Position numbers and translations under genes: made by a program. From NCBI GenBank assembly GCA_030142905.1, contig JASJOG010000153.1, positions 573,501-637,500 of the forward strand: 64,000 bases of DNA. The letters are read 5' to 3'. Source of the stretch: Heliopora coerulea. Its lineage: Eukaryota; Cnidaria; Anthozoa; Scleralcyonacea; Helioporidae. The notes under the pieces are model-generated. The model made no database searches. It worked only from the letters and a program-made list of their open reading frames with translations, and had not been told where the DNA came from. Shown in pieces: positions 1 to 8,830 of this stretch. Every line of letters begins with the position of its first letter. Within the stretch, counting starts at the first letter, position 1.

Positions 1-36
1 AGTTGTACTACAAAAAAGTAAACACAAAACTGTTTC

Positions 37-1011
37 ATGCATTTAGAATGGTGCCAGCAGAAAAACATTGTGACCAAGCTCAAGCAAATGATGACCGGGC
101 AACTAGACAAAAACCTTTGTCGTTTTTGCGCTGAAACGAGAACCATGGACAAACAAGAATACAGCAAGTCAATGCTGCTCGGCTTTAGACATGGTATTGA
201 AAGATACCTGAATAATCTCCCTTTGAACAGAGGGATTGAAATAGCTTGAAACCACATGCTCAATGCCAAAATAAAACAGCTGAAGCAAATTGGCAAAAAG
301 AATGTCCAGCACAAACCGTCGCTGGAGCAAGAAGACCTTGCCAAACTGAAAACAAGCGGTGTTTTCAGCCTGAACCATCCACTATTTCTTCTTTGTTGTG
401 TGTGGTTTCACACCATACTGTACTGGTGTAGAAGAGGCCACGAAGGTCAACGTTCCCTCACCATTAACAGCTTCACCTTTGAAGTAGACAGTTATGGTTG
501 ACGTTACGCGAAAATGACTCGGGATGAACCATCCAAAAACCATCCTGGTGGGGCAAATGACATGTCCAGCAACGAGAAGGAGGCAAGAATGTATGCCATT
601 GACCAAGAAGTTGATGGCTATAAAGCCTTGGATTTCTATCTTAAAAAAGTCAACCCCAACTGTCCTGCTCTTTTTCAGTATCCCATCGGGAAGAATTGGA
701 AGCCAACAAACACAATCTGATTCGAAAATCGGCCACTCAAAGTCAACAAATTGGGCAGAATGATGGCCGATATCAGTGAAGCAGCTGGTCTTTCAAGGAT
801 TTATACCAACCACAGGGTAAGAGCTGCAGCCATCACAAATCGCCATATCTTGGCAATTTCTGGTCATCAAAATGAACAAAGTCTTGTCCATTACAACCAA
901 AGTCCGTCCTCATTACAGCTTCACAACTGCAGTGATGTCTCTTGTGTTTTACACACTTCTCTCATGCATTATAACTCAATAAAAGCACCCGACTCATCCT
1001 CTATTTCTTAA
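37..1011 (+). pseudogene. Crypton-type (DUF3504/KIAA1958-like) tyrosine recombinase, decayed
   Basis: One reading frame runs through the interval, interrupted by three TGA stops at 247-249, 499-501 and 718-720. The pieces keep the order of Crypton-derived tyrosine recombinases: an N-terminal core-binding stretch (EYSKSMLLGFRHGIERYLNN), a middle part with WFHTILYWCRRGHEGQR, where the first catalytic Arg would lie, a SKNHPGG segment, then the C-terminal catalytic box TNHRVRAAAIT (H-x-x-R) and ISGHQNEQSLVHYNQ with the presumed nucleophile Tyr. Crypton recombinases move DNA by site-specific recombination. All three stops are TGA, and at least two fall where Arg is expected, so C-to-T decay of CGA codons explains them. 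The 5' end is cut by the window edge. Family assignment is from remembered motif patterns. Confidence 0.72.
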
Positions 1012-1115
1012 ATAAGTCTGGCGTGTAATGATTTTTTTGACGAATGTTGTGACTTCATCATCTTTAACAACATTAAACATGGCGGCGTTTTCCAACCATA
1101 CTAACATATAACATA
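1012..1115. other. Short spacer between Crypton remnant and Tc1 remnant
   Basis: No coding signal is visible. It ends in the TA dinucleotide (1114-1115) expected as the target duplication of the adjoining Tc1-like element. Confidence 0.5.
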
Positions 1116-1314
1116 AAGTCCTGGAAAAAAGTCTGGAATATTACATCAAAAGGTTAATTTTTAGTGGCACGCAACTCTTAAAAGCGATTTTAACAATAAG
1201 CATAAGCCCAAAACTCTTAGTATTTTGTAGGATAGCCCATATTTCTTATGACTGCTTGTATCCTATTGGACATTGTTTTCACTAGATTTACACAGTATTC
1301 AGGTGTTATTTCAG

Positions 1315-1652
1315 TCATCTAGATGTCCTTAATAACCTTAACAAGGTTATTGCAAGAGATGCAGGATGTCTGTCAGCAACTTTCTTATTAAGGATCATCC
1401 AGCAGTTTTCAGTAACATTGAGGTCAGGGCTGCTACCTGGCCAATCTAAGACCTTGATGTTCTTCTCTGAACACCATGTTTTCACTGTTTTTGCTGTGTG
1501 GACTGGAGCGCCATCTTGTTGGAAAGTGTCACAGCCCAAAATAGTCATGGATGGTTCTAGCTTTTCCTTCAGGATGTCGAGGTATACTTTTGAGGTGATG
1601 GTTGTGTTTTTAGGCATGATCTATAGTGAACCCCTACCCTTTCCTGACATGC
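1315..1652 (-). pseudogene. Tc1-like DDE transposase, C-terminal fragment
   Basis: The minus strand reads GCMSGKG, one stop, then a ~100-residue stretch with QDGAPVHTAKTV (second catalytic Asp context) and DWPGSSPDLNVTENCW (third catalytic acidic residue context), both hallmarks of Tc1 transposases. The N-terminal helix-turn-helix and first Asp region are absent, because the element was already deleted internally before the Polinton arrived: only ~47 bp separate the insertion point from the far terminal repeat. One in-frame TAG lies just before MPKNTT. It cannot encode an active enzyme. Confidence 0.88.
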
Positions 1653-1658
1653 ATCCCC
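1653..1658. repeat. Polinton target-site duplication, left copy (ATCCCC)
   Basis: ATCCCC immediately precedes the left terminal AG of the Polinton and is repeated exactly at 19802-19807 after the right terminal CT. A 6-bp duplication is the known signature of Polinton/Maverick integration. Confidence 0.96.
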
Positions 1659-2237
1659 AGTAGTCTGTAATGTCCGGATTCTGTCACAGGTTTTCAACAC
1701 ATTTTCAAATTTGGTCAAAATTTTTCAAAGTGTCGTGGGGGGTTTCCCTTTTTCCTTACGTCGTCACTTTCGGTTTTGCTTCTCATTTCTAGAACATTCT
1801 AAAATTTTGTCAAAAATTTACAAGTGTAGTAGGGGGTTTCCTTTATATTGACGGCGCTACTTTCGGTTGCTTCGCTGCTGAGACCTCTGGTCGATGAGAA
1901 CTTCGTTCGATCATTTACTTAACTTCCGGCCGCTTTCATGAATTTAATTACGTTACAAAGAATTTCAACACATTTAAAAAATGGGTCAAAACTTTAGCAG
2001 CAAAGCTGTTTCAAACAGCTTCGCTGACATGTTGTCTTGGGGGAATAACCTTAACATTCCAAACATTCCATACATGCTCAATCTCCCTAACAACTAGCCT
2101 CACTCGATGTCAACAAAAAAACTATTTTCGGATTCGCCGGTTGTTAGGGAGATTAGGCATGTATGGAATGCGGGGAAAAACCCCTCAACGACATGCGGGG
2201 AAATTACCTTATTTTAACACAATTTTAAACAAACAAC
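1659..2237. repeat. Polinton left terminal inverted repeat
   Basis: The sequence matches the reverse complement of 19225-19801 almost throughout. Differences I see include single substitutions near 1758 and 1901, a one-base indel near 1936 and homopolymer changes near 1980 and 2178. It contains an internal 31-nt imperfect palindrome (2064-2170) and a small perfect one around 2015-2033. The inner edge is at the run ending AACAAACAAC. Confidence 0.94.
2064..2170. repeat. Hairpin-forming palindrome inside left TIR
   Basis: Arms 2064-2094 and 2140-2170 are reverse complements at 29 of 31 positions, with a 45-nt loop. The same structure is present in the right TIR (19291-19321 with 19367-19397). 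It lies just inside the element-proximal third of the TIR. Function is unknown; replication, packaging or resolution roles are possible. Confidence 0.85.
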
Positions 2238-2253
2238 CTAACCGATAAAGTGT

Positions 2254-5200
2254 TTATGGTTTAAATCCAAATATATTCTCATAAGTGTTAATCATTTCCG
2301 ACATATAATGCCCATATGCCAAAGTGTCAATTTTATTATCCAAAATCATTCTTTTATCATCTTTTGAAGACAATGCAATTTTTTCTACACTTTCAGTATA
2401 CAATTCATGATTTCGATGTCTTATTAAATTCATTTTTCTAATTTGTTCTTCTTCAGTAAATAAGCAATCTTTATAATTTTGAAATGTTATACTTTTTTCA
2501 ATAACATTTTTCTTAACACCTTTACATCTTTTTGACACCTTTCCACTTTCACACATTTTATAAGAATACAATTTTGCTCTGAGCCCTACAAATTCTTCTA
2601 TTTGTTTACCCCCGCACTCATCTTTCATCATTCCAATTACTTTTTTGTTTAAACCGGTTTTAATTCCACTTTCATGATCTTTTGGATAATTACTTGTGTC
2701 AAACATCTTTTCAACATCTCGTGATATATCTTTATAAAAATCTTCAGTTTTAATTTCATACATTAAACTGTCAGTATCTGTAAATAACAACCGCGAATTT
2801 TCACCATATTTTGGTTTAATATAATTATAATGAAAATCATACATAAGAGTCTTTGATAAATCTAATATACTCATTCCCAAATATATTGGTTTATCTAACT
2901 TAACTTTTTTCTTATGCATATGCACAGCAACTAAATTTTCAGAAAATATTGTTCTTTTGTTAAAATTAGTTTTTGAAAATAATTTTAATGCTTTTTCTTC
3001 TCTGTTAACTAATTGTATATCAACTCTGTTTCTAACATTCTCCATAGTTTTTCCAAATACCGAATTATTCATAAGTTTGAAAAAGTCTTTTTCAAATTAA
3101 TTTTTTGCTTCTGTTCTCAGTTTTGTGTTTAAATCGATATATTTTTTCATAAAATCTTCTTTATAAAATTTAATGCCTTTATAAATTCCACTAATTTTTA
3201 ATCCTAATTTTTCATATAATTTCAAATTTTCACTATGTAAAACATATTTTTCTTTATTATTCAAATTTGGTATTAATTTTTCAACAGCACTCGAAGAGTG
3301 CATTTTTAATCTTTCTGGTGCAAGAGGATATTCATTGTGTAAACCATGTAACTCTTCAGGGTATTCCAAGTCAACTTCTAATATACAAGGAAATTTTTCC
3401 CAATTCTGTAATTCTTACTCATTCATCCATTTAAAATCTCTCACAGGAAGTTTTTTACTCATAGCCCATCCGTATAAATTATTCACGTCTAAATAAGCAA
3501 GATATACATTATATTCTTCAGGATTATACTTTGAACCCATATATTTATTATTTGCTTTTGCATATCTCTTTGTAATTGTTGAAATTCCTCCTCTAATTCC
3601 ATTTTCAATCATAAGGTACATTTGTGGATCGGATAATAAGTCCAATTCAACTCCAGTCATTTTTAACATTGCGTCCCAAGCAAGCCCTGGAGAAGTATAA
3701 TACCAAGCGGGGTCTAATTTATAATTTCCTTTACAAACTTTTCTAAAATTTTCAAAAACATCTGCCAAAAGTATCACATCAGTTTTCAAATATAAGTCAT
3801 GATATTCTTTCATATTTTTAATATTAAATTTTTTCCAAACATTTTGCGCATGTTCCATAATCTGCTTCGCTTATATTTTCATAATTTAATTTTGAATAAA
3901 ATTCCTTAATATCAGGTAATTTTACTTCTTTTAATTTTTCAATATTATCAAACCAATCATATGGAAACACACCTTTTCTAGTTAATAATTCTCTTTCTTC
4001 AGCTTCACCGTAAAATTTTTTCATAATATTTAGTTCATTTTTATCTAAATTTTTAACCAAGTTTCCTAAACCACTTTGCATAAACTTAAAACTGTCAATA
4101 AATCTAATTTGTTTTTTAACATAAATCATTTCTTTGATTTTATACTCTATTTCACCTTTTTCATTATTAAATTCCTCATATTCAATAATGTTTTCTTTAC
4201 ATTTACTTTGAAATTGTTTTTCTGTAATTATTTTTTTAGATTCAAATTTATCAACAATAATCTCTTTTGTGAATGAAATATATTTCTCCTCAGTGTTGGG
4301 TATACAATTAATTTCACCTTCTGAAACACCTAGATTTTTTATAAACAAATGGCTATCATAATTTTGTAAATTATGAAATATAACTGGAACAAATTTAGGT
4401 TTTTTCATTTTTGAATTACAACTAATACAATCAGCACCTCGATATTTCCCAGTATAATGGCAATGGTCTTTAACTTTATCACCAGCTCGCTGCCCATTAG
4501 GGTTTTCAAATTTTTTATCACATGCATAACATTTCTTAGCTTTTTCAAAATCTTTTTTATCCTTTTCTCTTAATATTATCTTTTTTGGAAATTTAAATTG
4601 CTCATGTATTTTTTTAATATTATTTTCTAAACTTTCTACAAATTTTAAAGAAACGTCTTCATCAGAATTGTCCTTTTTACTGTGTATTACTAATTTTGGT
4701 TTAAATAAATTATCATCAAAAAATTTTATTAAATAACAATATCCAGACAGTTCATGTTTTTGAAATTGTTTTGTATTATTACCAATATTTTTATCCTCAT
4801 ATTTTAAATTGCATTCAAAATCTGCATAAATTACAAACGGCACATTGTGCATTCTTTCATAATTTTTAAACTTTAATTTTTCTCCTTTATTAGGATAAAC
4901 AGTTTTTCCACATTTATATTTTGAACAATATTCTAAATGATTTTTAAGAGTTTTTTCATTTCTAAAATTTTGTAAACAATAATTACAAATATGTATTTTT
5001 TCTTTGCTTTTATTGACTTGGTTTGAAAATAATCTGCTCATATTTTTAATTAAACAATAATGTTTATCACCATTTTCATTAGTTATTAACAATATGTTCA
5101 CATGTGTATTCACATGTGTGTTCACATGCGTGTCCTCATGTGTATCCACATGTGTGTTAATTTGTTCCAAGTCTAATTTACTCACCCTCAAAGGAAAAAT

Positions 5201-6299
5201 TTCGTGCTTTTTATTTCCAAACCTTTTTTCTTCATTATATCCAAATAAATTAATTGCAATGTTATTATTTTTTTCAAATTTATCAATATCTGTAAATCCA
5301 CACGGGAATTCCATACCTTTTGTATTAAAACTCTCAGCTTTCTTTTCTAAAATTTTTGTAATTCTTCCAGGATTTTTCAAATTAGGATTAGTTTTCAAAA
5401 GTTCACTTATTGCAACACACCACAATAAACATTTTTGGTCATCATTTTGTGGATTAATAATTGCATTTTTATTTTTTAAAAATTTTGGAGTAGTAATATA
5501 AGATGATGCAAGTAATCGTTTAATTTTATTAATATTAAGAATTATTTTTAAACTTTTATAAAATTTCCATAAACTTGAATTTCTTAAATATTCTTCAAAA
5601 CTTTGAATAATTTTATCTTTCATTTTTTTATATATTTCATCAAAATTGTTTCCATCAAAAATTTCTTCATAATAACTATGAAAATGTGCATTATCTGTAG
5701 TTTCTTCTCCAGTTGCTGGATTTGCTTTTTTCATTAAACATACTAGTGTTATTTGTTGTTTTGTACTTGGATATTTTTTAATTTTTTTTATTACCAATGG
5801 TTTTATTTTTGTAAGCAAACTAAATGGATCATATAAAGATAATCCAGCTTCTTCCAAATCAATTTCATATCTTTTTGCAACATTCAAAGCATGTTTGTCT
5901 AATTTAAACTTCATTTCTTGTTCAGGTAGTTTTAAATCTTTTAAATCTTCTGAATATGATTTTGAACCACCACTTCGTGTTGCTTGATGTGAACTAAATG
6001 GATCAAAATCATAAATAGATGTTTTATTTTTTTGTTGTCTTGGTTTTATATATTGAGTTGGTCTTAAAGGTGCTTGTAAATTTTCTTCTGTAATTGTTTT
6101 GTCTAAAATTGATGAAGAAATTTCTTGATTTTGTCTTGGTCTTCCTCTATTTCTAACAAAAATTCGTTCATTTTGTCTTTTTTTCTGGAGGTAATGTTAC
6201 TGGTCTTCCTCTATTTTCCCGTCTTGGTCCTACAAAAGAACCAAAAGGATATTTTCTTGGTCTTCCACGACCGCGTTTTTAATTATTTAAATTATTCAT
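2254..6299 (-). pseudogene. Protein-primed family B DNA polymerase (pPolB), broken
   Basis: The gene would encode ~1,340 residues and replicate the element by protein priming. Visible motifs in order: three RGRP AT-hook-like cores near the N terminus; a zinc-finger-like CNYC...H...C; Exo I context YADFEC; an Endo VII-like zinc segment (CYACDKKF...DHCHYTGKYRG); HNLQNYDSHLF (Exo II-like); YLDVNNLYGWAMS (Pol A); MNNSVFGKTMEN (Pol B); FTDTDSL (Pol C). Lesions: TAA at 6279-6281, a frameshift in the T7 run 6178-6184, an extra base at 3855-3856, TAA at 3415-3417 and TAA at 3097-3099. Reading frame and homology resume exactly after each, so the breaks are recent or are sequencing errors. The start at 6299 is the first ATG and follows a TATATAATAAAA run. 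Confidence 0.93.
5094..5155 (-). repeat. 12-bp minisatellite inside pPolB
   Basis: About five units of a 12-bp repeat of the type ACATGTGTATTC occur in the polymerase frame and encode a THVN/THVD/THED tetrapeptide ladder just before the ILLITNENGDKHYCL segment. It keeps the frame, so it looks like a slippage expansion tolerated in a linker. Confidence 0.88.
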
Positions 6300-6348
6300 C
6301 TTTTATTATATATGTTTTTTTTTTTTTAAAAGCAAACACGTTAAAAAA

Positions 6349-6378
6349 AAGAATAAAAATCACATGATTTTTATTCTT
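6349..6378. terminator. Hairpin 3' of the 96-residue gene
   Basis: Arms 6349-6360 and 6367-6378 are perfect 12-nt reverse complements with a 6-nt loop, located 20 nt beyond the stop of the leftward gene 6398-6688 and upstream of the polymerase start. A transcript 3'-end or RNA-processing role is inferred from position only. Confidence 0.5.
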
Positions 6379-6397
6379 AATCATTCACTAAAAATTC

Positions 6398-6688
6398 TCA
6401 GTGCTTAAATATAAAAATATTAAATAATAAATTTTGTCTTATTTGTCTTTTTGGTCTTGGGCTCAAAATAATTTGATACCTTGTGTAAATTTTTTCACCA
6501 GTTTCATAATCAATATCAAAATCATAAAAATTACAAAATTTTTCTTCAAAATTAATTGTAAATTCATGATGTGGTAATAATTCTCCTTCACCAGTAATTT
6601 TAACAATTTCTTTGGTGAAAATAGTATACATTTTATCTTTTGTGTATTTATAATTTTCTGGTTTAAATATTTCAATAACTGTATTCAT
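6398..6688 (-). CDS. Unrecognised 96-residue Polinton protein
   Basis: I do not recognise a family. The protein is rich in aromatic and charged residues (FYDFDIDYETGEKIYTRYQ) and ends with a basic, then hydrophobic tail. It has no signal peptide and no clear membrane segment. It sits between pPolB and the SAP-like gene in the same orientation, and its ATG is preceded by a TATATAATAAAA run as in other genes of the element. The start at 6688 is preferred because that AT motif lies directly upstream. An overlapping frame of similar length (6463-6675) lacks this context. It may be a small DNA-binding or virion accessory protein; this is not shown by the sequence. Confidence 0.7.
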   Translation of the reverse strand: MNTVIEIFKPENYKYTKDKMYTIFTKEIVKITGEGELLPHHEFTINFEEKFCNFYDFDIDYETGEKIYTRYQIILSPRPKRQIRQNLLFNIFIFKH

Positions 6689-6716
6689 TGCTTTTTTATT
6701 ATATATAAATTTTTCT

Positions 6717-7082
6717 TTAAAAGCAAAATGCTAATTCAGAAAAAACTAAAAATGTTTGACCATTAATTTTCAAATCTTTTTTTGTTTTAATTCTGTACTT
6801 GATACTTTCTGCATTTAGGTTAAAATTTTTTCCTGCGGAATAAAGACTTTTAAAATTGAAAATTTCTCCTGTTTCTTTGTTTATAATAATTATTTGTGTT
6901 GGTTTTTTAATTTTTTCTCTACAATATTTTTCAAACTTTTCATTAGGTTTACTCATTTCCAAACCCAGTATTTTTTCAAGCTCATTTTTTCTGTAGTTTT
7001 TATAATATTTTAATTTTTTTTCTTTTGCAACATCTCTCAATTGTTTGATAGTATAACTTGCTTTGTTTGATTGATTGTTCAT
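6717..7082 (-). CDS. SAP-like plus NUMOD-like DNA-binding protein
   Basis: The 121-residue protein has two parts. Residues ~9-40 (SYTIKQLRDVAKEKKLKYYK and following) look like a SAP helix-extension-helix, a known DNA-binding fold. Residues ~63-115 (IINKETGEIFNFKSLYSAGK and following) resemble the NUMOD1/intron-endonuclease repeat, a helix-turn-helix module that usually accompanies homing endonucleases. No nuclease catalytic domain is present, so a DNA-binding role (packaging, replication or terminal recognition) is inferred. The start at 7082 has the ATAAATG context shared by many genes of this element, with TATATAATA just upstream. Domain calls are by pattern and moderately sure. Confidence 0.72.
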   Translation of the reverse strand: MNNQSNKASYTIKQLRDVAKEKKLKYYKNYRKNELEKILGLEMSKPNEKFEKYCREKIKKPTQIIIINKETGEIFNFKSLYSAGKNFNLNAESIKYRIKTKKDLKINGQTFLVFSELAFCF

Positions 7083-7399
7083 TTATTATATATAATTTTT
7101 TATTTAAGAACAAATTTTTTTCTTGAACAAAAATAAATAAGTTAAAAGTTGGTATTTTTCTTTTCTGAATCTTGTAAATCTTGTATAATTTAATCTCCAA
7201 ATTTATTAAATTTTTAAAGTTTTCCATATAATTACAATTATAACCCTTGTGATTTAAATAAAAAAATAGTGAATTATAATATTTATTAATTGCAAGTTTA
7301 AATAAATTATAAACATTTTCATCTTTTAACCAATTATTATATTTTTTAAATAATCTAATATAAATTAAAAAATATTAATCATTTATTTTATTTATACCG
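7083..7399. other. AT-rich intergenic stretch in the Polinton
   Basis: Only short, low-complexity Lys/Ile/Asn-rich frames occur here. A 75-codon leftward frame at 7000-7227 overlaps the SAP-like gene start and has no promoter-like context, so it was not annotated. I see no other feature. Confidence 0.5.
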
Positions 7400-7795
7400 T
7401 TATACAAATTTGTAAACTATGTAGCCTCCTGAAATTCCAACCAGAAAAAAAGTAACATTTTGATATTCTTTCATTTCATCTGAAGGTTTATAATAATCTT
7501 CTAATTTTGGTGGTTCTCTGTCATTTTCTTCATTTTCAAGAGATTTTAAACGATTATTAATTTCAGCAAGATTTTTCAAAGACATGTTTGTCTTATTTAT
7601 ATCAGCATTTGCATCAGATAATTGCTGTCTTAATTTTTCAATTTCTTCTTTTCTTTTTACTTGCCCCTCATACCATTTTTCCTTTGCTTCACTAAGTTTT
7701 TCCATTGCTTCATTATGTCTTTTTATCTCTTTTTCATATCCAGAATTATTTAATTTTGAAAATAAAAATCCAGCACCCGCAAATGCAACTTGCAT
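7400..7795 (-). CDS. Coiled-coil membrane protein with C-terminal TM segment
   Basis: The N terminus is hydrophobic (VAFAGAGFLFSKLN). Residues ~25-90 form a strongly charged heptad-like coiled coil (KEIKRHNEAMEKLSEAKEKW and following). A proline/acid linker follows, and the C terminus is a membrane segment (VTFFLVGISGGYIVYKFV). The start is uncertain. The in-frame ATG is at 7795, but an ATG at 7823 has the element's ATAAATG context and reads METVVGGLFNA before leaving this frame, so a small frameshift near 7785-7800 may have removed the true start. The gene belongs to a leftward cluster of three small membrane proteins. A role in an internal membrane or vertex of a virion is inference. Confidence 0.68.
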   Translation of the reverse strand: MQVAFAGAGFLFSKLNNSGYEKEIKRHNEAMEKLSEAKEKWYEGQVKRKEEIEKLRQQLSDANADINKTNMSLKNLAEINNRLKSLENEENDREPPKLEDYYKPSDEMKEYQNVTFFLVGISGGYIVYKFV

Positions 7796-7845
7796 TAAAT
7801 AATCCACCAACTACTGTTTCCATTTATTTATACATTTTTTCTATT

Positions 7846-8079
7846 TTATGATTTGAAAGGATCAGAAGGAATCCATTTCTTATCTTGCACATATTTAACT
7901 GCAAGCGATGATAAACCCACAGCTGCTGCAAGTTTTAAAGTAGGAACTAAACTAGATGGAGTTGATAAACCATCACTAATTACTTTTCTTGATATCATTC
8001 CAACTCCAACAGCACCCAATGTAATTATTGTAGAATCATATAATTCATTCATAACTTCTTTTCTATTCATTTCACCCAT
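7846..8079 (-). CDS. Small protein with two hydrophobic segments
   Basis: The 77-residue product has two hydrophobic glycine/alanine-rich segments (TIITLGAVGVGMI, ~17-29, and LKLAAAVGLSSLAVKYV, ~48-64) flanked by charged residues and ends WIPSDPFKS. I do not recognise a family. The ATG at 8079 lies in the ATAAATG context with TATATAA just upstream, identical in style to its neighbours. Small two-TM or amphipathic proteins of this size occur among minor virion proteins of membrane-containing viruses, but the assignment here rests only on hydropathy and context. Confidence 0.72.
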   Translation of the reverse strand: MGEMNRKEVMNELYDSTIITLGAVGVGMISRKVISDGLSTPSSLVPTLKLAAAVGLSSLAVKYVQDKKWIPSDPFKS

Positions 8080-8111
8080 TTATTTATATACATAAAAAAA
8101 ATTTTTAAAAC

Positions 8112-8561
8112 TTACAGGTTTTCAATAGAACACGACGGGTTTATTTTAAACTCACAACCTTCCTTCCTTCTTAGCTTAGTTTCACCGTCTTTTTCTTGTT
8201 TTTCTTGTTTTTGCTGTTGATTCACTGAAGCTTCATTTTGGTGAAGCATTTCTTGGTCTCTTTTGTCTTTTTTATATGCAAAGTATAATCCACCCAGCGC
8301 AGCAACAACTCCTACAACTCCAATCAAATACCCCAAAGTGGAAGGTTCAATGCCAAAGGTGTAATTATTTATTTCTTCATTTTCTTCACTTTGTTGTTTA
8401 GAATTTTCTTCGCTCCGCTGTCTTGCTTTTCTTTCTTTTGCTTCTCTTGAAATTTTTGCCAATCTTTTTCCCAATTCCACTTTTCTTGGGTCTTTTGCTT
8501 TAACAGATTTTTCAACTGCTGTTACTTTATCAGCTTTGCTGTTTTCACTTGTTTCACTCAT
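8112..8561 (-). CDS. Single-pass membrane protein with charged tails
   Basis: The 149-residue protein has a Lys/Arg/Glu-rich N-terminal half (residues 1-65), one clear membrane segment (LGYLIGVVGVVAALGGLYFAY, ~75-95) and a Gln/Lys/Glu-rich C-terminal tail. The N-terminal charged region holds a GC-rich patch with CGCTCCGCTGTC (8411-8422), a 12-mer repeated inside the unrelated gene at 13002-13013. No family is recognised. The ATG at 8561 is in the ATAAATG context. With the two genes to its left it forms a same-strand cluster of membrane proteins. Confidence 0.74.
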   Translation of the reverse strand: MSETSENSKADKVTAVEKSVKAKDPRKVELGKRLAKISREAKERKARQRSEENSKQQSEENEEINNYTFGIEPSTLGYLIGVVGVVAALGGLYFAYKKDKRDQEMLHQNEASVNQQQKQEKQEKDGETKLRRKEGCEFKINPSCSIENL

Positions 8562-8830
8562 TTATTTATAATTTTATTTTTTTATTTAGAATTTATTCAA
8601 AATTATTTAAAAGTTATTTATGAATAAAATTAAATAAAAGTCAAGTAAATTTTAAATAACCACAAATGTTATTTAAAATTTATTCAAAAGTTATTTAAAA
8701 GTTATTCAAACAGCGAAGCTGAGCGCAAGCGTTATTTACAAGTTATTTATGAATAAAATTAAATAAAAGTCAAGTAAATTTTAAATAACATTTGTGGTTA
8801 TTCAAAATTTATTCAAAATGTATTTAAAAT
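8562..8830. repeat. Non-coding AT-rich repeat block in the Polinton
   Basis: A 50-nt segment at 8611-8660 is repeated directly at 8740-8789, 129 nt away. Short inverted partners (CCACAAATGTTATTT against AACATTTGTGG) flank the copies, and a GC-rich island with CAGCGAAGCTG (8711-8721) lies between them. Words of the TTATTCAAAA type recur throughout. It lies between the membrane-protein gene and the fibre gene and is the longest repeat-structured gap in the element. It could be a replication, packaging or promoter region; nothing in the sequence decides this. Confidence 0.72.

Larger units (their letters stand above)
1116..1658 (-). mobile_element. Tc1/mariner-like element, left portion (split by the Polinton)
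   Basis: The left terminal repeat begins AAGTCCTGG at 1116 after a TA, and its first ~37 bases match the reverse complement of 19816-19854, which is followed by TA (19855-19856). Together with the 47 bp at 19808-19854 this makes a ~590-bp internally deleted Tc1-like element. The interior keeps the C-terminal part of a DDE transposase. The Polinton inserted into it at ATCCCC. Removing the Polinton and one copy of that hexamer restores an in-frame join between the two halves, which independently confirms the Polinton boundaries. Confidence 0.88.

Noticed and set aside
5094..5155. CRISPR-like short repeat array
   Set aside because: The 12-bp units are directly abutting with no spacers and keep the polymerase frame.
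2254..6299. TAA read as a sense codon in the Polinton (three in-frame TAA in pPolB)
   Set aside because: Several intact neighbours (for example the penton-like gene and the integrase) end naturally at TAA, and pPolB also has frameshifts. Ordinary decay or sequence errors explain it.
7000..7227. 75-codon leftward gene
   Set aside because: Overlaps the SAP-like gene start, low-complexity composition, no start-motif context.
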